From: a virus
Virus record (IMG/VR): IMGVR_UViG_3300020051_000999
Location: 1-20,821 of that record
Reading direction: 5' to 3' (one strand)
Length of the DNA: 20,821 bases
Position 1 is the first letter of the stretch, and the number at the start of each line of letters is the position of its first letter. The notes beneath the pieces are model-generated. The model was not told the DNA's origin. It worked only from the letters and a program-made list of their open reading frames with translations, and searched no databases. Made by a program: the position numbers and the translations under genes. Of this stretch, positions 1-6,915 are shown piece after piece.

Positions 1-2
1 CT

Positions 3-1070
3 ACAGGACAAGACGGTAGCTATCTAGCAGAACTCTTACTAAGTAAGGGATATGAAGTCGTCGGAGTCACCAGAAGATCAAGCACTCCAAACACAATTAA
101 TATTAATCACATCTTGCAAAATATCGTACTCGTAGAGGGCGATGTAACTGACGGATTTAATGTCAGCAAGATCATAGAAGAACATAAACCTGATGAAATA
201 TACAATTTGGCTGCACAGTCCCACGTCGGAACCAGTTTTAAGCAGCCGAATTTAACATGGGACATTACTGCTGGCGGTGTTTTGAATATCTTGGAGGCTA
301 TTAGATATTCTGACAGAAAAGACCAAATACGGTTTTATCAAGCCAGTAGCAGTGAGATGTTTGGTAAAAATTTCTCGATTACCAAAGGAAGATATGGGGA
401 CATCAAGTTCCAAGACGAGAACACTCCTTTTGTGCCACAGAGTCCTTACGCCATCGCAAAGTTAGCAGCGCACCATTTAGTGCGAAATTACAGAGAAGGG
501 TATGGTATACACGGCAGTTGTGGCATTTTATTTAATCATGAAAGCGAAAGGCGTGGAGAAAAGTTTGTAACCAGAAAGATTACCAATTGGATTGGGGAAT
601 TTGAAAGCTGGCGCGGTGGAGAGGTCGTATTTGTAGACGAAGAAATCTATTTGTACGATCACGAAACCCAAGAAAGGATTTCATTCCCAAAGCTAAGACT
701 TGGCAATCTAGATGCAAAAAGAGACTGGGGACATGCGGAGGACTATGTAAACGCGATGTGGCTCATGCTACAGCAGGAAAATCCAGACGATTATGTTATC
801 GGCACAGGCGAAACACATAGTGTCAGAGAGTTTCTAGATGCTGCGTTTCGCAGGATTGGTATTGATGGCTGGAGTAATTATGTTGTTGTAGATCCAGAGT
901 TTTATCGTCCAGCTGAAGTTGATTACCTTCTTGGCATACCAAAGAAGGCTGAAGATGTTTTGGGCTGGCAGAGAAATGTTAGTTTTAGTAAGTTAGCAGA
1001 AAGAATGGTGGATAGCGATGTCGAAAAGGCGAGACTACGGAGACCCGATTTACAAACAGTTTCGTCTTGA
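3..1070 (+). CDS. gmd: GDP-mannose 4,6-dehydratase, 5' end cut by window edge
   Basis: Converts GDP-D-mannose to GDP-4-keto-6-deoxymannose, the entry step to GDP-fucose and related deoxysugars, in the cytoplasm. The reading frame is open from base 3, so 355 residues are visible; about 8 N-terminal residues seem to be missing. The visible N-terminus TGQDGSYLAELLL is the end of the Rossmann NAD(P)-binding loop. ASSSEMFG (about residues 115-122) and the SPYAIAK motif (Tyr149, Lys153) are the catalytic elements of this SDR family. GILFNHESERRGEKFVTRK and RDWGHAEDYV are diagnostic of GMD. Compared with my memory of the E. coli enzyme there are two insertions, about 9 residues between the SSSE and YxxxK motifs and about 20 residues before KLRLGN. 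A TTG at 114 is in frame but would remove the nucleotide-binding loop, so it is not the start. The 3' end overlaps the next gene by 53 bases. In a phage this is an auxiliary gene, likely for surface glycan or phage glycosylation (inference). Confidence 0.95.
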   Translation, partial: TGQDGSYLAELLLSKGYEVVGVTRRSSTPNTININHILQNIVLVEGDVTDGFNVSKIIEEHKPDEIYNLAAQSHVGTSFKQPNLTWDITAGGVLNILEAIRYSDRKDQIRFYQASSSEMFGKNFSITKGRYGDIKFQDENTPFVPQSPYAIAKLAAHHLVRNYREGYGIHGSCGILFNHESERRGEKFVTRKITNWIGEFESWRGGEVVFVDEEIYLYDHETQERISFPKLRLGNLDAKRDWGHAEDYVNAMWLMLQQENPDDYVIGTGETHSVREFLDAAFRRIGIDGWSNYVVVDPEFYRPAEVDYLLGIPKKAEDVLGWQRNVSFSKLAERMVDSDVEKARLRRPDLQTVSS

Positions 1071-1293
1071 CGTGCTAAAACGAGACAATTATACGTGTCA
1101 AATGTGTAATAATAAGGGGAGAAATGTTCGTCTGAATGTACACCACATAATAAAGTGGAGTTCAGCCAGCTCCCTGCGTCACGATGCAGATAATGGTGTA
1201 ACCCTTTGTAGGGGCTGCCATAAGTCTGTGACTGGCAAAGAGTCACATTATGTTTCATACTTCAACGAGATAGTTAGGAGAAATAAAAAATGA
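1018..1293 (+). CDS. HNH endonuclease
   Basis: Small metal-dependent DNA endonuclease of 91 aa. The fold is visible as LKRDNYTCQMC (zinc ligands Cys27 and Cys30), the HH pair at residues 42-43, Asn59, and CRGCH (Cys64, Cys67, His68). The four cysteines form the usual zinc knuckle around the beta-beta-alpha-metal site. The ATG at 1018 lies inside the end of the GMD gene; no later start would keep the RLDVLKRD segment normally present in this family, so the 53-base overlap looks real. The ribosome site is weak, suggesting translational coupling. HNH proteins next to the terminase are needed for genome cutting and packaging in HK97-like phages, which is the favoured role. A free-standing homing endonuclease is the alternative. 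Confidence 0.9.
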   Translation: MSKRRDYGDPIYKQFRLDVLKRDNYTCQMCNNKGRNVRLNVHHIIKWSSASSLRHDADNGVTLCRGCHKSVTGKESHYVSYFNEIVRRNKK

Positions 1294-1568
1294 GCTACGA
1301 TAGATTTTCATCTTGGTCTTCCGGTGGTGAAGATGAGCAGGAAGACCCACAAGAGTCGCTAGAGCCTGTTCAGCCAGAGGAGCCTACAGAAGCGCCGGTA
1401 TCATCAGATAGCGTCATAGAGGTTCTTGAGGCACTTGAGCCGGGCGAGAGCTATGAAGCCGAGATTGGTCCAAGATGCTTCGACCTAGTGTATATCCACA
1501 TGAAAAAGACATCACCATCAAACAGGCCTTCATACAGGGATGGTAAAATATACTTTACTAAAGGTTAA
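1290..1568 (+). CDS. acidic protein of unknown function
   Basis: A 92-aa protein that I do not recognise. Residues 1-40 are low-complexity and rich in Glu, Asp, Pro and Ser (for example GGEDEQEDPQESLEPVQPEE), so probably disordered. Residues 41-92 look folded and end in a basic segment with SPSNRPSYRDGKIYFTKG. The start overlaps the HNH stop codon in an ATGA junction and is preceded by TTAGGAG nine bases upstream, which supports it as a real gene. It has no helix-turn-helix I can see, so I do not call it the small terminase despite its position. No cysteine pairs other than a single Cys, no membrane segment and no signal peptide. Confidence 0.75.
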   Translation: MSYDRFSSWSSGGEDEQEDPQESLEPVQPEEPTEAPVSSDSVIEVLEALEPGESYEAEIGPRCFDLVYIHMKKTSPSNRPSYRDGKIYFTKG

Positions 1569-1570
1569 TA

Positions 1571-2140
1571 ATGACAAAAAGCCAAATACCAAAATACACC
1601 GTAATAAAAGACACTAGAGAGCAGGATGGATGGTTCTTTAGTTCTTATGATAAGTGTAGTGGTATGGAGGTTGGAACGCTTCACACCGGAGACTATACTC
1701 TAAAGGGATATGAAGATGTTGTCTGTATAGAAAGAAAAGCATCTGTCTCCGAAATAGGTATGAATTTAGGAAGGAAAAAAGAGGCGTTTTTTAATGAAAT
1801 GGAGCGCATGAAAGATTTTCATTTTCGCTACTTGCTGCTTGAGTTTTCTGCTTCGGATGTGATAAACTACCCAATGAGTTTGCTTGACGAAGAAGATAAG
1901 CGCAAATACGAACTTTACAAAAGCGGCCAGATTAAAAAACCAACAGGAAAGAGATTTGATATTGTTGACCAGACAAGACTTAGTGGTAAATATCTTATGA
2001 AGTCTCTCATGGAAATATCCATAAGGCGAGATATAAATGTTATTTTTTGCGACAATAAGTATAATGCTTTTATAATTTGCAACAGCATCTTCAAGAGACT
2101 AAATGAACTTTTTAATGGAAAAGACAATGACGCTCAATAG
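1571..2140 (+). CDS. ERCC4-type (XPF-like) nuclease
   Basis: A 189-aa protein with the ERCC4 nuclease signature: VIKDTREQ (Asp14, Arg16, Glu17), TGDYTL (Gly40-Asp41-Tyr42) and CIERKASVSEI (Glu54, Arg55, Lys56). These carry the acidic residues and the ERK triad that bind metal in the XPF/Mus81/Hef family, which cuts branched DNA. There is no visible helix-hairpin-helix domain, so this is a single-domain phage version. The start has AAAGG six bases upstream and lies two bases after the preceding stop. It sits between the HNH gene and the ClpP-like gene, just before packaging genes. A likely job is resolving branched replication products before packaging, as endonuclease VII does in T4; this role is inferred from position, while the family assignment rests on the motifs. 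Confidence 0.86.
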   Translation: MTKSQIPKYTVIKDTREQDGWFFSSYDKCSGMEVGTLHTGDYTLKGYEDVVCIERKASVSEIGMNLGRKKEAFFNEMERMKDFHFRYLLLEFSASDVINYPMSLLDEEDKRKYELYKSGQIKKPTGKRFDIVDQTRLSGKYLMKSLMEISIRRDINVIFCDNKYNAFIICNSIFKRLNELFNGKDNDAQ

Positions 2141-2741
2141 AGATATGGTTGGCGAAATTCATGGATATGGGATAGACGTAAAAAATAGGGAAATATACAT
2201 AAATGAGTTTGATGATTCGGGTGAATCTGCTGGTGTGGATCATCGCATGTTGCAGAATTTTATAAAAAACATAAATATACTTAAAAGTCAAAACACTGAA
2301 CCAATAACCATTCACATGCAAACAGTGGGCGGTTGCTGGTATTCCGGTATGGGTATATATGACTGTATCAAGAGTTCTAGGTGTAAGACTACTTTTATAG
2401 CATATGGACAGCTTTGTTCTATGGGTACGGTTATAATTCAAGCCGCAGCAAAAAGACTGATAACCGCCAGCTCTTCGTTTATGGTCCATTGGGGCAGCAG
2501 CGAAATAAGTGGACATTACCTAAGCTCGCAAAATCTAGCGGCTTTTGAGAAGTCCGCAGCGCAGCAGATGATTGATATTTATTCTGATAGGTGTTATAAG
2601 TCTGGTAAATTTTTCAAAGACTCAGGATATTCTTTGTCGAAGGTTAAATCATACATAAAAAGAAAATTAAACAACGGGGATTGGTATATGTCTGCTGAAG
2701 AAGCCGTATACTATGGCTTTGTGGACGGAATATATAAATGA
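2127..2741 (+). CDS. ClpP-like serine protease (S14 family)
   Basis: About 204 aa with the ClpP/crotonase-like fold. The catalytic triad appears intact: Ser98 in QLCSMGTV, His121 in FMVHWGS and Asp185 in NNGDWYMSAEEA, followed by the family's C-terminal YGFVDGI. Residue spacing is close to that of bacterial ClpP. Several in-frame ATG codons exist (2103, 2115, 2127, 2145). I chose 2127 because GGA lies seven bases upstream and the overlap with the ERCC4 gene is then only 14 bases; 2103 would add eight residues. It ends in an ATGA overlap with the terminase start. In many phages S14 proteases mature the capsid, but this phage also has a separate prohead protease after the portal, so this one may process another protein or act on host proteins. 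The catalytic call is firm, the target is not known. Confidence 0.9.
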   Translation: MTLNRDMVGEIHGYGIDVKNREIYINEFDDSGESAGVDHRMLQNFIKNINILKSQNTEPITIHMQTVGGCWYSGMGIYDCIKSSRCKTTFIAYGQLCSMGTVIIQAAAKRLITASSSFMVHWGSSEISGHYLSSQNLAAFEKSAAQQMIDIYSDRCYKSGKFFKDSGYSLSKVKSYIKRKLNNGDWYMSAEEAVYYGFVDGIYK

Positions 2742-4720
2742 AAGATCATTCAAAACAACTAGAAGACGCTTGGCTTGGTATTGACGTAGATGAGTCAACC
2801 TTGTTCAATCCTATGGATTTCGTTATGCAGGACTCTGACAACGAAAAACTGCTAGAAAGAATAGCTTGGTTAATGATGCGTCCAGAGTATTTTTCATTTG
2901 CATGTAAATATATATTAAATATTGAAGTATCTCCTTTCCAGTCTCTGCTTCTTTATGAGATGTGGAACAGAAAGTTTCCAATGCTTGTCGGTAGTCGCGG
3001 CATGGGTAAATCTTTTATATTGTCCGTTTACCCGTTGCTTCGCGCTCTGTTTATGCCTAGAAGAAAAATAATTGTTGTAGGCGCTGCTTTCCGTCAGTCC
3101 AAGGTTTTGTTTGAGTACATGGACACCATATGGAAGAATGCGCCAATATTGAGGGACTTGTGTTCAAGCAATAGTGGGCCTAGAAGAGATGTGGATAGGT
3201 GTGTTATGCACATCGGCCAAAGCACTATTACTTGTCTCCCGCTCGGTGACGGTAGCAAGATCAGAGGTCAGCGTGCTAATGATATCATTGCTGACGAATT
3301 TGCCTCTATTCCTAGAGATATTTTTGAAAACGTTGTTGCTGGCTTTGCTGCCGTTGCCGCTTCTCCAATAGAAAAGGTCAAGCAAAAAGCAAAAGAAAAA
3401 AAGGCCAAAGAGCTTGGGATACCTATTAGCGCCCCAGAAGACAGAGATACTGGCGCATCTAAATCGAACCAAATTATTTTATCTGGAACGGCATATTATG
3501 ATTTTAATCATTTTGCTGAGTATTGGAAGAGGTATCATGCTATAGTATCTAGTGCGGGAAAAGAAAACAAGCTACAGGAAGTTTTTGGCGGCCCTGTTCC
3601 AGCAGACTTCGACTGGAGAGAGTATTCAGTTATTAGGATGCCCGTAGATAGGCTTCCAGACGGATTCATGGATAGCGGTCAAATAGCTAGAGCAAAGGCT
3701 ACTGTTCACTCAGGTATTTATCAGATGGAATATGGCGCCGTGTTTACTACGGACAGTCAGGGGTTTTTCAAGAGGAGTTTAATAGAATCATGCACAACGT
3801 CTCAGATGAAGCCAATAACACTGCCTTCTGGAGATGTGTGTTTTGAAGCTATGCTAAAAGGCGATCCAAATAAAAAATATATTTTTGGTGTCGATCCTGC
3901 TTCCGAGGTTGATAATTTTAGTATAGTGGTTTTAGAGCTAAATAGCGATCATAGAAGAATAGTCCATTGTTGGACGACGACTAGAAAGCAACATAAGGAA
4001 AAGTTGAAATCGAAATTAGTAACGGAAGACGATTTCTATTCATACTGCGCTAAAAAAATAAGACAGTTAATGAAAGCCTTTCCTTGTGTTGAGGTCGCTA
4101 TTGATGCTCAAGGCGGTGGGATAGCAGTTGTAGAAGCTCTGCAAGACAGAGATAAGATTGGCGAGGGTGAAGTTCAAATATGGCCCACGATAGAAGACAA
4201 AGAAAAAGACACAGACTATCACTCTGGGTTACATATTCTTAAATTATGCCAATTCGCTAAGGCTGATTGGTTGGCAGAGGCTAATCACGGTTTAAGAAAA
4301 GACTTTGAGGATAAGTGTGTTTTACTTCCATTTTTCGATACGGCTAGCATAGGTCTATCTATTGAGCAAGATAAGGTTTCTGGTAGACAGTATGATACGC
4401 TTGAGGATTGCGTGATGGAGATAGAAGAGCTTAAAGATGAGCTTTCCATGATCGTTATGACTCAGACATCAAGCGGCAGAGAAAGATGGGATACGCCAGA
4501 AGTAAAGCTTGGCGCTGGTAAAAAGACTAGACTGAGAAAAGATAGATACTCCTCTCTTATAATGGCTAACATGTCGGCTAGACATTTTACAACCGTTGAG
4601 AAAATAACAGAATTAGAAGTTGGCGGATTTGCTGAGTCTAATGCTTCTAGATTTGGAAATTCTGGCAAACTATACAATGGGCCTGCTTGGTTTTCAGATA
4701 AAATCCAAGATATCTATTAA
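2738..4720 (+). CDS. terL: terminase large subunit
   Basis: The 660-aa DNA packaging motor and nuclease. The N-terminal ATPase has Walker A GSRGMGKS (85-92), Walker B DIIADE (182-187) with the catalytic Glu, and the coupling motif SGTAYY (249-254). The C-terminal RNase H-like nuclease has GVDPASEVDN (384-393), VAIDAQGGG (453-461) and KDRYSSLIMAN (601-611), giving candidate metal ligands Asp386, Asp456 and Asp602. A lysine-rich segment at 213-224 (KVKQKAKEKKAK) lies between Walker B and the coupling motif and looks like a charged insertion. The ATG overlaps the previous stop (ATGA), with only a weak ribosome site, so translation is probably coupled. It acts with the portal at the prohead vertex. 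No small subunit was found beside it. Confidence 0.97.
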   Translation: MKDHSKQLEDAWLGIDVDESTLFNPMDFVMQDSDNEKLLERIAWLMMRPEYFSFACKYILNIEVSPFQSLLLYEMWNRKFPMLVGSRGMGKSFILSVYPLLRALFMPRRKIIVVGAAFRQSKVLFEYMDTIWKNAPILRDLCSSNSGPRRDVDRCVMHIGQSTITCLPLGDGSKIRGQRANDIIADEFASIPRDIFENVVAGFAAVAASPIEKVKQKAKEKKAKELGIPISAPEDRDTGASKSNQIILSGTAYYDFNHFAEYWKRYHAIVSSAGKENKLQEVFGGPVPADFDWREYSVIRMPVDRLPDGFMDSGQIARAKATVHSGIYQMEYGAVFTTDSQGFFKRSLIESCTTSQMKPITLPSGDVCFEAMLKGDPNKKYIFGVDPASEVDNFSIVVLELNSDHRRIVHCWTTTRKQHKEKLKSKLVTEDDFYSYCAKKIRQLMKAFPCVEVAIDAQGGGIAVVEALQDRDKIGEGEVQIWPTIEDKEKDTDYHSGLHILKLCQFAKADWLAEANHGLRKDFEDKCVLLPFFDTASIGLSIEQDKVSGRQYDTLEDCVMEIEELKDELSMIVMTQTSSGRERWDTPEVKLGAGKKTRLRKDRYSSLIMANMSARHFTTVEKITELEVGGFAESNASRFGNSGKLYNGPAWFSDKIQDIY

Positions 4721-4741
4721 ATTGTGTAATAATAGTATTAC
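4719..4741 (+). promoter_or_regulatory. promoter-like element before the portal gene
   Basis: The 54-base gap between terminase and portal contains AAATTGTGTAATAATAG. The same TTGTGTA core followed by an A/T-rich WWAT stretch occurs in the gaps at 6882-6897 and 9951-9964. An inverted repeat GTAATA/TATTAC with a 4-base centre covers 4726-4741. No good -35 hexamer is visible 17 bases upstream. I infer a phage promoter driving the head genes; AT-richness makes chance resemblance possible. Confidence 0.4.
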
Positions 4742-4774
4742 CATTTCTATTAACAATACCATTGGGAAAATTAA

Positions 4775-6859
4775 ATGTCTGACGATCTTTATCTAACATG
4801 GGATAACGAGTCTCAAAAACAAGAAGCATACAAGTCTACGGCTAACAATATTGACGCCTACGAAGGTATACAAAAGGCTTCTGCTCATTCATACGGCAGA
4901 AGAACCAGCTATATTGATATAGAGCCTAATCGCTCCGTCAGAACCAGCTTTAATAGAAGTGATTACAATGCTTTTCGTCCCGGTGAGGCTGTTGCCACCA
5001 AACAGAAAAGGCTTATTGCTCAATGTATGCAGGCATACAGTCGTGTTGGTATAATTAGAAATGTTATTGATCTGATGAGCGATTTTGCAAGTCAGGGGCT
5101 TGTTCTTGTACATCCCAACAAGACTATCGAAAAATTTTATAGAAAATGGTTTCAAGAGGTTGGTGGCACAGATCGCTCTGAAAGGTTCTTGAACTATCTT
5201 TATAGAACCGGCAATGTAATAACCCGAAGAAGCACTGCAAAAATAAACACGAAGCAAGAAAGAGCTTTGAAAAGCGCAGTCGCCGCTGACACAAAAATAG
5301 AAGATATAAACTTTAAAAGCAGAGAAATACCTTGGGGATATGATTTTCTAAATCCTTTAAGTGTTGATGCTGTTGGCGGTGTTCAACTAGGAAAGCCGGA
5401 GTATGTGATGAAACTATCGCATAATTCTCATCAGGCTTTAATGTCCTCTAATAATAAAAAGACGCTACCTCAAGATTTGTACAATAGATTAAAAAATGGT
5501 GAAAGAACCATACCTCTAGATCGAAATAAAGTTGATTTTTTCTTTTATAAAAAAGACGATTGGATGGTTTGGTCTGATCCAATGATTAGCTCTATTCTTG
5601 ATGATATTATCATGTTAGAGAAAATGAAGCTAGCAGATATGGCGGCTTTGGACGGCGCTATTTCTAATGTTAGACTTTGGACCGTTGGTGATTTAGATCA
5701 CAAAATTATACCGACTAAGGCTGTTATCAATAAATTAAGAGATATACTAGCCAGCAACGTCGGCGGTGGAACGATGGATATGGTTTGGGGACCGGAACTG
5801 AAATTTACTGAAAGTCAATCTCAAGTATATAGATTTTTAGGATCTGAAAAATATCAGCCGGTTCTTACGAGTATCTATGCCGGTTTGGGAATACCTCCTA
5901 CCCTTACCGGCGCCGCTGGCGGTGGTGGTTATACTAACAACTACGTTTCGCTAAAAACGCTTGTCGAGAGACTAGAGTACGGTAGAGAGATACTATCTAG
6001 CTTCTGGAGAAAAGAGATAGCAATAGTTCAAAAGGCTATGGGCTTTAGATATCCTGCTGAAATACATTTTGACTCTATTGTTCTATCTGATGAAGCAGCC
6101 CAGAAAAAATTACTGATGGACCTTGCGGATAGAGATATAATTTCTCAAGAAACCCTACTTGAAAGATTTAGAGAGATACCTTCAATTGAAAAGGTTAGAG
6201 TTAAAAGAGAGGTTAGAGATAGAGATTCCGATCCGCTTTCTCCTCAAAAGGCAAGTCCATATCACAATCCACAACATGCCCATGATGTTGCTAAGATTGG
6301 CATAACCAAGGACATTGTAGACAATGAAGAATATTTTGAGAAGTATAATATTCCTTTTAGTCCTCCTCAAGAGCCAGTAGAAAGCGTCCCTCAGAATAGC
6401 CCAAGGCAGGAGAAAAACGAGCCGATTCAAGAAGCCGGTCGTCCTATGTTTTCTAGAGATACGCAAAAAAGGAAACAAAAAAGGGTTCTACCAAAAAGCT
6501 CTGACACGACTGTAGCTATGTTATGGGCTATGGATGCGCAGGCGAAGATATCAGAAGTTCTATCTCCTATTGCACTTGCTCACTTTGAAAAGAAAAATAT
6601 TAGAAGTTTAACCAAGTCAGAAGTAGATCAGTTAGAGCATTTAAAATTATGTATACTTACTGGGTTGCAGCCATTTATGGAGATAGATGAAACAATAATC
6701 AAAAACTTGTTAGAAAGCCAGAAAAACCCACCAAGAGAATTCGTTTCCTTCGCGTCTGAAAAGGTTGAGCAGTTTGTTAGCACAAATAATAGACAGCCGA
6801 GTAGTAATGAGATGAAGTTAATTTACTCAACTGTCTTTGCTGAATTGAGCGATTTTTAA
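4775..6859 (+). CDS. portal protein
   Basis: A 694-aa portal protein, the dodecameric ring at the capsid vertex through which DNA passes and to which terminase docks. Support comes from position directly after the terminase and from the family-like core: IIRNVIDLMSDFASQGL near residues 91-107, the long helix region with LDDIIMLEKMKLADMAALD near 272-290, and the stretch around residues 330-425 with MVWGPELKFTES, YAGLGIPPTLTG and a Gly-rich loop followed by SLKTLVERLEYGR. The C-terminal 180 residues are Pro- and Lys-rich and then helical, possibly a flexible tail. GGGA lies seven bases before the ATG. It is the first gene after a promoter-like element, so it may begin a transcription unit. Confidence 0.93.
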   Translation: MSDDLYLTWDNESQKQEAYKSTANNIDAYEGIQKASAHSYGRRTSYIDIEPNRSVRTSFNRSDYNAFRPGEAVATKQKRLIAQCMQAYSRVGIIRNVIDLMSDFASQGLVLVHPNKTIEKFYRKWFQEVGGTDRSERFLNYLYRTGNVITRRSTAKINTKQERALKSAVAADTKIEDINFKSREIPWGYDFLNPLSVDAVGGVQLGKPEYVMKLSHNSHQALMSSNNKKTLPQDLYNRLKNGERTIPLDRNKVDFFFYKKDDWMVWSDPMISSILDDIIMLEKMKLADMAALDGAISNVRLWTVGDLDHKIIPTKAVINKLRDILASNVGGGTMDMVWGPELKFTESQSQVYRFLGSEKYQPVLTSIYAGLGIPPTLTGAAGGGGYTNNYVSLKTLVERLEYGREILSSFWRKEIAIVQKAMGFRYPAEIHFDSIVLSDEAAQKKLLMDLADRDIISQETLLERFREIPSIEKVRVKREVRDRDSDPLSPQKASPYHNPQHAHDVAKIGITKDIVDNEEYFEKYNIPFSPPQEPVESVPQNSPRQEKNEPIQEAGRPMFSRDTQKRKQKRVLPKSSDTTVAMLWAMDAQAKISEVLSPIALAHFEKKNIRSLTKSEVDQLEHLKLCILTGLQPFMEIDETIIKNLLESQKNPPREFVSFASEKVEQFVSTNNRQPSSNEMKLIYSTVFAELSDF

Positions 6860-6881
6860 CCATAAAAAACCAACAAATCAA

Positions 6882-6897
6882 AAATTTGTGTATTATG
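6882..6897 (+). promoter_or_regulatory. promoter-like element before the protease/scaffold gene
   Basis: AAATTTGTGTATTATG in the 56-base gap after the portal gene. It shares TTGTGTA plus a TATTAT -10-like hexamer with the elements at 4719 and 9951. It overlaps an AT-rich inverted repeat ACAAAT/ATTTGT. It also overlaps an in-frame TTG and ATG (6886, 6895) that lack ribosome sites, which supports placing the gene start downstream at 6916. Confidence 0.42.
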
Positions 6898-6915
6898 AAA
6901 CTGGAGGTATTCAAT

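Noticed and set aside
1099-1116. AAATGTGTAATAATAAG, close to the promoter-like element
   Set aside because: It lies inside the HNH gene encoding the MCNNK segment, with no gene start nearby, so chance from AT-rich codons is likelier. A similar match at 19546-19558 is also inside a gene.
1290-1568. Acidic 92-aa protein as small terminase
   Set aside because: Position fits but no helix-turn-helix or coiled-coil oligomerisation region is visible.
6886-6915. Upstream TTG or ATG starts for the protease gene
   Set aside because: No ribosome site precedes them and they overlap the promoter-like element; GGAGG fits ATG 6916.
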